Assembly: GCA_025738555.1 (NCBI GenBank)
Contig: JAOVFP010000012.1
Coordinates: forward strand, 2,728,001-2,792,000
Reading direction: 5' to 3'
DNA length: 64,000 bases
Source: Cyathus striatus
Taxonomy: Eukaryota > Basidiomycota > Agaricomycetes > Agaricales > Nidulariaceae
Shown piece after piece: positions 57,578 to 64,000 of this stretch. Each line of letters begins with the position of its first letter. Positions within the stretch are counted from its first letter, which is position 1. The notes below the pieces were generated by a model. The model saw only the letters and a list, made by a program, of their open reading frames with translations, was not told the origin of the DNA and made no database searches. A program made the position numbers and the translations under genes.

Positions 57578-59072
57578 TTAACTACCATTCAAATTAATAG
57601 CAGACAAGAGAGAATGATTATTGTCGACAGTCATTGAGGGAGCAGTAGTATGGTGGGAAACTGGGGGTGGGGAATGCTCGCAGTGAACAGCAGGTACAGG
57701 GGAATGATATGGAGGTGGAACAAAGCTGTCATCAAGATGAGTGATGCGTTGAGTCCCAGGACTATCATTAAAACCCACAACATCACCATCATCATCAGAC
57801 CCACCAACCCAGCACGTTGCTTGTCCACCATCCGCATAATAAATGTCTTGGCGGTAGCAGTGCCTCAGTTGGTGGGGATGAGGACTTGGGCAATGATGTC
57901 GGAAAGAAGAACTTTGAGAGTACTGATGATGTTGAGGGGGTGGGGTCCAGGCTAGTGGTCTGTTACGATCACATCAATACCTAGGGAATGTGTAGGTTTG
58001 ACTATGCAGCCAGGATGAAAGAAGTCCCAATAGCTCATTTCAGTCAGCTTGTCATTCAGCAGCAGCACAATGGCGTTCTGCTTTGAATAACTGGGCAGAG
58101 AGTGCATCTGCATGACACTAAGCTTCACATAACTGGGAAGTAAGCTGAAATATCTGGTTAGCCTGAATGGAATGAAGCGAGTGCTTATCATGTCGAGCCT
58201 GGCATACAGAGGGATCCAAGGAGGCCGAAATATTTGCCAAAATCCCTTGGCTAGCAACATGTGAGTGTGAATGAGATGTAGATTTAGGCTGAGAGTTGGC
58301 AGCAGGGTGACGAAGGACTAGTGTTGGGTTAACTCTACTCCTAGAAGCCAGTACTACCACTGTTGAATCCTCGGCTTCAGACTGATTGTCTCCCTCTTCT
58401 GCTGCATCAACAATATCCTCATCATTGAGGTCCCGGGTTCCACTTTTTTCGTTCATAGCCTCATCAATCAAGTGCACACATTCAACAGAAGGTGGACACT
58501 CTGCATTGCCAGTTGGCTTAGGTGTTTTAATGAGCTATGTATTTTATAAGATTAGTGAGTGAGGATAGTGCAGTTAAAAGATAGATACATACCTGTTTGA
58601 ACTTGAGCTCCAGAGATTTAGCTGACCTTCGAGGGCATTCAATGTCCACAGCTTGATCATTATAAATATGCTCAACTTCATTCCAACCATTGCTGCCAAG
58701 TGGCAATAATGCCTCCACAACATTAAGCAAAAGATCAACATCTTCAGGGGAATAGTTGGGAGTGCCAGATGCTCACCCCTTCTTCTGCCTCTTCACCTCA
58801 GATTGTCCACTAGGATTCGATTCCGCCTTCCGTTTTAACCCTGAACCCGATGCGACAGGCTCATCCTCCACAGCTCATTGTTTACCCTTTCCTTTTGGGT
58901 CTGGGTGGCAAGAGCCAGCAATTTTCGAACTTGGGCGCACAACTTGGTGAAGCTGGTTGGAAGGAGGGGGAGGGGGATCATCTGGATTGGATTGAGCAGC
59001 TTCTGTGTTGCTACCTGCAGGAGGCACATGGAGGAATTGAGGCTGGAAGCCATTGTGGCTTCCATGATACAT
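57578..59072 (-). pseudogene. Myb/SANT-like DNA-binding protein of the Harbinger element, several in-frame stops
   Basis: Partner protein that in Harbinger elements helps bring the transposase to the ends and the nucleus. From 59072: a Pro-rich start (FLHVPPAGSN, DDPPPPPSNQ), a basic KGKGKQ and KRKAE region, then YSPEDVDLLLNVVEALLPLG..W.EVE and SAKSLELKFKQ, a Myb/SANT-like fold typical of this partner; an intron (~58590-58533); an acidic linker (EDIVDAAEEGDNQSEAED); and a C-terminal DGGQATCWVGGSDDD..FNDSPGTQR block. Stops: TGA at 58877-58875, 58775-58773, 58054-58052 and 58042-58040, each plausibly from CGA, plus a TAG after SQLCEA. Possible further 5' exons lie at 59250-59540 and 59750-59980. 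Confidence 0.75.
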
Positions 59073-60368
59073 ATCCTAAGTTAACTGAGTCAGTAATTTT
59101 GTCATGCGAACATGTACTTAGATTGACTCACCATGGGCACATAGTGTGGAAATGTATAGCTGTTCGGTATAAGACGTCCCTGCAGCTGAAGAAATAAATT
59201 TAATTGAAATTCAATGGAGTTGGGAAGATTGTTCATACATAGCCATTCAAGTAGCCAGTGTGGTCTTGAGCTCTAGACAGTTCATGCTGGGAGGAATTGT
59301 GCACCTAAACAAAAGGTAAGTGAGAGAAAACATGAGATAGGAAAGACCACACCATAGGTTGTACAGTAGGTGGTTGGACAGACCATGAAGGGTTATCTCC
59401 CTGGCCACCAGCACTTCCCTGGGGAGTCTTCTTTTGCTGAGACGATTCTGAAGGAGACATAAGGAATAAGAGAGTGAATAACAGTTAGAATAGAGAGCTA
59501 AAAGAGCAGTTGAAACTGAGATAGATAAACTCATGAAGTTACTGTTCTTTTATATGACCAGAACTACTCCAATGTCTCCCCAATGCACCCACTGACTGCC
59601 ACCATCCCCAAAGTTTCAACACTTGTTTCACAGTGTAGCACTTTTTGAGCTACAATGAGGAGAAAAAAGGCTGACCCTAGCAAAGAAAAAAAAACTCCAT
59701 TCTACAAGTGTCATAGTGTAATAAAACCGCTGCTCACCTGATATCAGCTTGGCATGTATGAGCGCACACTGAGTGTAAATCTAGGATATCCAGCTGAATT
59801 TCGAGGAGACACGGCAGAAGAGGATATTATAGAGTCAACTGCAGGAATCTGTGAGCTCAGAGGATGCTGAAAATATGTAGAAGACCTTAGACAGGTTGAA
59901 GCAAGAGTCATTCCACATTGATGGGTTGATGTTGCGTGATAACAAGACAACCCTGAATCGGTTGCAGTCAGATCTTCAAACATGTTTAGAAACAGGCATT
60001 TAGAACTAGAAGGGGGGGGGGGGCTCTTCCAGATTATAATCTAGAAAGGGGTCTGTTTCAAGATCAGCTGTCAACTCAATCCAATTTGGATAACAGGACC
60101 TTGGCCAATCTCGCTTAACATGTTTAGAAATTTAATCTAGGTTTCTAAATGCTGCAGGAAGTCATCCACTTTCCACTGGGTTTAGAATCCTAGATTAAAT
60201 TTCTAAACCTAAGCAAGTGGACTTTGAGAATATTTAGAATCTGATTCTAAACCATAACACACTTGTAAATACAGATCACAAACTGTCGCACACCATTTCT
60301 CATCATTGAACCCTGTGAGAACCCTGAGCTATATGTTCCTGAACTGATCTTATCATGTCCTCACTGCT

Positions 60369-60480
60369 ATGGATATCAATGATGAAGATGCCCTTGGCTT
60401 TGAAGAGTTTCAACATCTACAGACTTACCATGCACACCAGTTGCATCTTTTAGAAGAAGAACAACTTTTTAAAAACGGAT
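60369..60480 (+). pseudogene. 5' transposase fragment of the outer Harbinger element
   Basis: Encodes MDINDEDALGFEEFQHLQ and LHLLEEEQLF, aligned with the N-terminus of the inner transposase (MDIDNQEAYEYEEFQHLQ). The similarity then stops, marking an internal deletion. The remainder up to ~61300 (including ORFs at 60637-61092) looks like scrambled 3' parts of the Myb side. Confidence 0.8.
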
Positions 60481-61500
60481 GGACTTACCATTGGTACGGG
60501 GTACTGTGGAAATGTATATACATTTGGCATAATGTGCGCTTGTGACTGGAAAAGCAAAGTCAATTCAAATAATGATAATTAGTTTAACAAGAACTTACTA
60601 CATGATTGCGTATATATCCACTATGGTCTTGGGTTCTTGGAGGCTCACATTGGGGAGTGGGTACCTAGATGCAAAAATATAAGCAGAGCATCTTCTAAAA
60701 TGCGAAGCAGCTCACTGAAGGCGGCACCGGCATGGTGGAGGGTTGAACAGACCATGTTCGGTTGTCAACATAATCACCTGCTGTTCTTCGAGGGGGTTGG
60801 TTGTGCTGGGAGGAATTATATTGAGACATTTAAAAGAGTGTGAGGAATGTTTGCAAGAAGAAACGAGTGTACGATTGAGAATGGTCTCTACTTATGAAGT
60901 TTCTTGTCCTTTTATGCACTCCAGAGCTCCCATCCCTTCACTAACATCTCCAAAACTCAACTAGCTCTTGCATGGTCCTATACAGTCTTGTGTAGCAACA
61001 AAAAAAAAGCGGGGACCTTGAAAAAAATGAGCTCCATTGCACAGGTGTCAGCAGGGAGAAAATTATTGCGCACCCTGGGCGTCTTGCACTAAGCTGTTCA
61101 ATGGGTATCCCCTAGTCCACTGGAAGAAGAGATGCTGGGGCTCATTCGAGTCCTGAGGTAGTGTTTTCACTGAGTATTAGTGGGCTTTGAAGGCGTGGTG
61201 AAAGCTGTTCATGTGGATCGAGTGTGATGGTGGTGCAATGAAGATAACAACCCTGCCCAGAAAAACCCTGCAGGGAAGTATAAGCGAGTGACATCAGATA
61301 GCGTCGGAGTCGTTTAGAATGGGCGTTTACAACTGGAAGGGGGGGTAGGAGGCCTCTTCCAGACCGCCATCTAGGATGGGGGGGTATTCGAGCTCCGCTG
61401 TATGCTAGGCCTGATTAGGACATCGGCATTTCGGCTTATCTCGCTTAAGACGTTTAGATTTTTATTCTAGGATTCTAAACGCAGCGGAAAGTCACCCACT

Positions 61501-64000
61501 ACTGAAGCTCCACTTAGCCCACCTTCACGAAATCAAGTCATCAGTAAAAAAGCGCGCCACATACATAGGGAACAGAATATAATATATTTATGTAGAATTA
61601 AATGTAATTATGTAAAATGTATTGTAATGACTGGATTTGTTGTGAGCGCTATGGAAGCCGGGGTTGCTTGGGATACCCAGCAATAATTGTGGGCATGGGA
61701 TAGGGTTGTGAGCATGAAGTGCAATGGATTATATTGCTAGAATACATACCAGACTAATTATTTTGTCGCAATGTAAGGGATTAGAATTATTTTAATGCCA
61801 TAGAAAGCTCGGAATCCAATAGAATCCAATAGAATCTTTCCCACCCATTGGAAAGCGGTGGGAATGAGTTCTCACATAACAAGGCAACATATAGGAGGAA
61901 AACTTAGCAATTTTCATTTTCCACTTAAATTCAAATTAAATAATAATTTAATCATTTCATAATAAAGTAATTACATGAGATATAACATGAAGGAAGACAT
62001 GGAATGAAGGCGACAAGGACTCGGAAGCAAGATAGTAACAGTTGAAAAAGACAGACCTACACAATGTAAAGCCTATAAAACACATACCAGTTGGCGTCAT
62101 GAAATAACTGAGTAGCAACAAGCCCGTGAGTAGACTTCCTTTGCACTGAAAGCGACAGGATACATACTGATAACTTTCAAGATCCGACGACGCTAGCTGG
62201 ATGACACGCAGGGAATACGGGGACGTCGAAATACATGGGATGAAGATTGAGAGGGGAAGGAAGATTGTAGCAGTATAAATGAATGACTATAAAACTAAAG
62301 GGTACTCATATTAGTACATCCAAAAAGGTAAAAGTGACGATTTCGCACCTACTAGGAGTCATAATATGATATCACCATTCCATATCACCAAAGCATTAGA
62401 ACACCACCGAAAGCTTCGTTTTGTGCACCCACACCCAAGCTTGAGCCAGGGAGCAAAAGGGGAATAATAAAAGAAGACATAACCACATCAACCGAGAATC
62501 GCTACCTTCATCCTCCTTGGGACCCCACAGTCACCGAGGATTCCAGCAGCGACCACAACCCCCCCCCCCGCAGCCACAAAGACAGCACAAAAACACGAAG
62601 CGAGAAAACAGAAAGGTAATGGAAAAAGACCGATCATAAAAGACAGTACTATGCCCCAACCTAATCCTCCACATCAAAATTACACACAAACACAGCAACA
62701 TCATAACAGCGACGAGCGCATTCAATACTCGATTGAGATGAGAGAGTACGTCTACCTCATGAACGACGAGGACAGTAACGATGAGGTGCATCTCTGCACC
62801 CATACTCTCTCATCATGACATGAAGACAATAATAAAACCCCTCACTGAACACGGGTTACAAGCAATCAACTCCATTCCCGTCGTCTCATGACAACCCACA
62901 CGATTCAGAGGACAATGTACCCCGAGGAGGGACGCAACAGCTGAAAGAATGATTGGCTCAGGAAAATGTTGACCAGGAGAAACCTGATGATGAAGCCGTG
63001 CTGCAGGACTAGCAGCGTCCCAGTGGTGCCTCCCCCTCCCAGTCGAACAATATCTCCCCAGACACATCTGCACACCAAAGTCCTTCACGCACCCACCGCC
63101 CAGGCTCAAGCCAGAAAACAACAAGGGAGAAGAAGAACAGAAGAACCGAAACAATGTACCGAACGTTAACACGCACCAAGAGCTCTGTGCTGTTGCATTG
63201 ACCTCAAAAGGCCGAATATACAAATACAAACTTCAATATTGGCTGGGATTTCAACAAAAATGTAGGGAAGAAGATAAGCAAAGAGAGCATGGGAGTATGA
63301 CTCAGAGAGCAGCAGGAATGGGATGAGGGAACGGAGGAAGGGGGGGAGGAGATGGGAATGTCATGGTGAAGGGGAGATGGTGGGGGAAGGAAGGAAGGAA
63401 GGAAGAGTCAGGCATAAGGTGCTCGACTCCGCCAGAAATTGAGACGGTGCACGGGCCAAGTACAATCGCGACGCGTTCGAGAGTGATTAAGTCACGTGAT
63501 TATTACATAATGATAAACAACGGGCACCAAACCACTGCCTTATCTTACTTATCTCTCTCTATTCACTGCTTCTCTCCATCCCCCTACTGCTGACTACCGC
63601 CAAGTGCTTAAATATTATATGAGGAACACTCAATCGACGAAATTCATGCTAGAATAGTGCAATAAACCCAAACATCGCACCAATTCGGTACTCACTGTGC
63701 AATAATCGAGTCTCCCCATCCCTAAATCCCCTTATGAAATTTATCCTCTAGCTCAAACCACTGCTTAATCCAGTCTGAGTCTCTTCAAAAACTCTTCAAT
63801 CGTCTCCTCATCATCACACTCAACTTGTCTCGAAGCCCAAGAGTCCGCCAAGTCGCAGCTTTTGGTGGACTATGCCATTTATACCACTAAAATACAATGT
63901 TTACGCTAAGCTAGCCGCAGGGTGCCAATTTGGACCTCCGGGTAACGGGTTGGTATTCTTGCTGACTCATCTGAAATGTTCAAGCTCAAGCGCTTTGAGT
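61501..64000. other. Gene-free right end of the window
   Basis: CpG-normal again from ~61.9 kb. Contains a C10 run near 62560, a GGAAGGAAGGAAGG microsatellite near 63390, and short ORFs (62531-62803 minus, 62813-63229 minus, 63363-63593 plus) with no recognised domain. Any gene beginning here would extend past the window. Confidence 0.4.

Larger units (their letters stand above)
55662..60167. mobile_element. Inner PIF/Harbinger-like element, 4506 bp, two-gene structure
   Basis: TIRs of ~45 bp: GGATGACTTCCCGCAGG left; GGATGACTTCCTGCAGC read inwards from the right, both continuing into TTTAGAAACCTAGATTAAAT. Target duplication ACT (55659-55661 and 60168-60170). It carries a DDE transposase gene (plus) and a convergent Myb/SANT-like gene (minus), the classic Harbinger pair. 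Both genes have in-frame stops, so the copy is not autonomous now. A G-run followed by CTCTTCCAGATTATAATC near the right end is shared with the 7.8-kb MITE. Confidence 0.9.
55654..61497. mobile_element. Outer PIF/Harbinger-like element, internally deleted, with a second element inside its left end
   Basis: Target duplication ACT at 55651-55653 and 61498-61500. The left TIR is split: GGGTGACT (55654-55661), then the inner element and its duplication, then TTCCACTGGGTTTAGAATCC (from 60171). Joined, it matches the right TIR read inwards (GGGTGACTTTCCGCTGCG). Without the insertion the element is ~1335 bp. It keeps a short 5' transposase fragment at 60369-60480. Confidence 0.88.

Noticed and set aside
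62531..63229. Minus-strand ORFs of 90 and 138 codons
   Set aside because: No recognisable motif, no intron signals joining them, composition like the surrounding non-coding DNA.

Overview
The window looks like a repeat-rich stretch of a basidiomycete (Agaricomycete-type) nuclear genome. The evidence is the ~50-60 bp GT..AG introns, a fungal NACHT-WD40 (NWD) NLR gene, two KDZ-superfamily transposases with their fungal cysteine-cluster domains (CxC2; CxC5/CxC6), and PIF/Harbinger-like elements paired with a Myb-like gene. No rRNA, CRISPR or operon structure is present. Species cannot be fixed from sequence alone.

Layout. 0.6-4.3 kb: an intact 11-exon KDZ transposase gene (1041 codons; every junction keeps frame). 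4.3-11.5 kb: CpG-normal, gene-poor DNA holding a 739-bp Harbinger MITE (TSD AAT) and a 1.85-kb element with ~138-bp terminal inverted repeats. 11.5-15.5 kb: an intact NWD gene whose 14 WD40 repeats are almost identical and whose 3.7-kb second exon has only five CpGs. 16.3-24 kb: degraded fragments, including the first of three copies of a kinesin-like tail fragment (split by a 2.4-kb element with TA duplication) and a Harbinger-type transposase relic split by a 1.06-kb hAT-like insertion. 24.4-25.0 kb: a 618-bp near-palindrome with CACTA ends. 26.9-37.1 kb: a ~10.2-kb segment bounded by matching ~40-bp inverted termini, carrying a KDZ pseudogene, two unidentified minus-strand cargo ORFs, a hairpin array, a GT-rich minisatellite and a tRNA-like sequence. 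37.7-39.3 kb: second kinesin-tail copy. 39.6-41.2 kb: a repeat block with another tRNA-like sequence and a minisatellite. 41.5-45.6 kb: a duplicated segment also seen at 6.6-7.4 kb, and an element with an AT-hook ORF relic. 48.3-49.6 kb: a clean hAT-like element (8-bp TSD). 51.3-55.3 kb: third kinesin-tail copy, interrupted by an element that contains a 19-bp minisatellite, itself interrupted by a 766-bp solo LTR. 55.65-61.5 kb: a 4.5-kb Harbinger element (DDE transposase plus Myb-like gene) inserted inside the left terminal repeat of an older Harbinger derivative. 61.5-64 kb: no gene recognised.

Themes. (1) The window is mainly nested transposons whose order can be read from target duplications and empty sites. 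(2) Many transposon genes carry in-frame TGA where the family or the reading frame suggests arginine, and large tracts lack CpG: a CpG deamination (methylation or RIP-like) signature. The NWD gene keeps a full reading frame in the most CpG-depleted tract. (3) The KDZ-bounded 10-kb segment with unidentified cargo and the near-identical WD40 array are the best candidates for undescribed or actively evolving biology.
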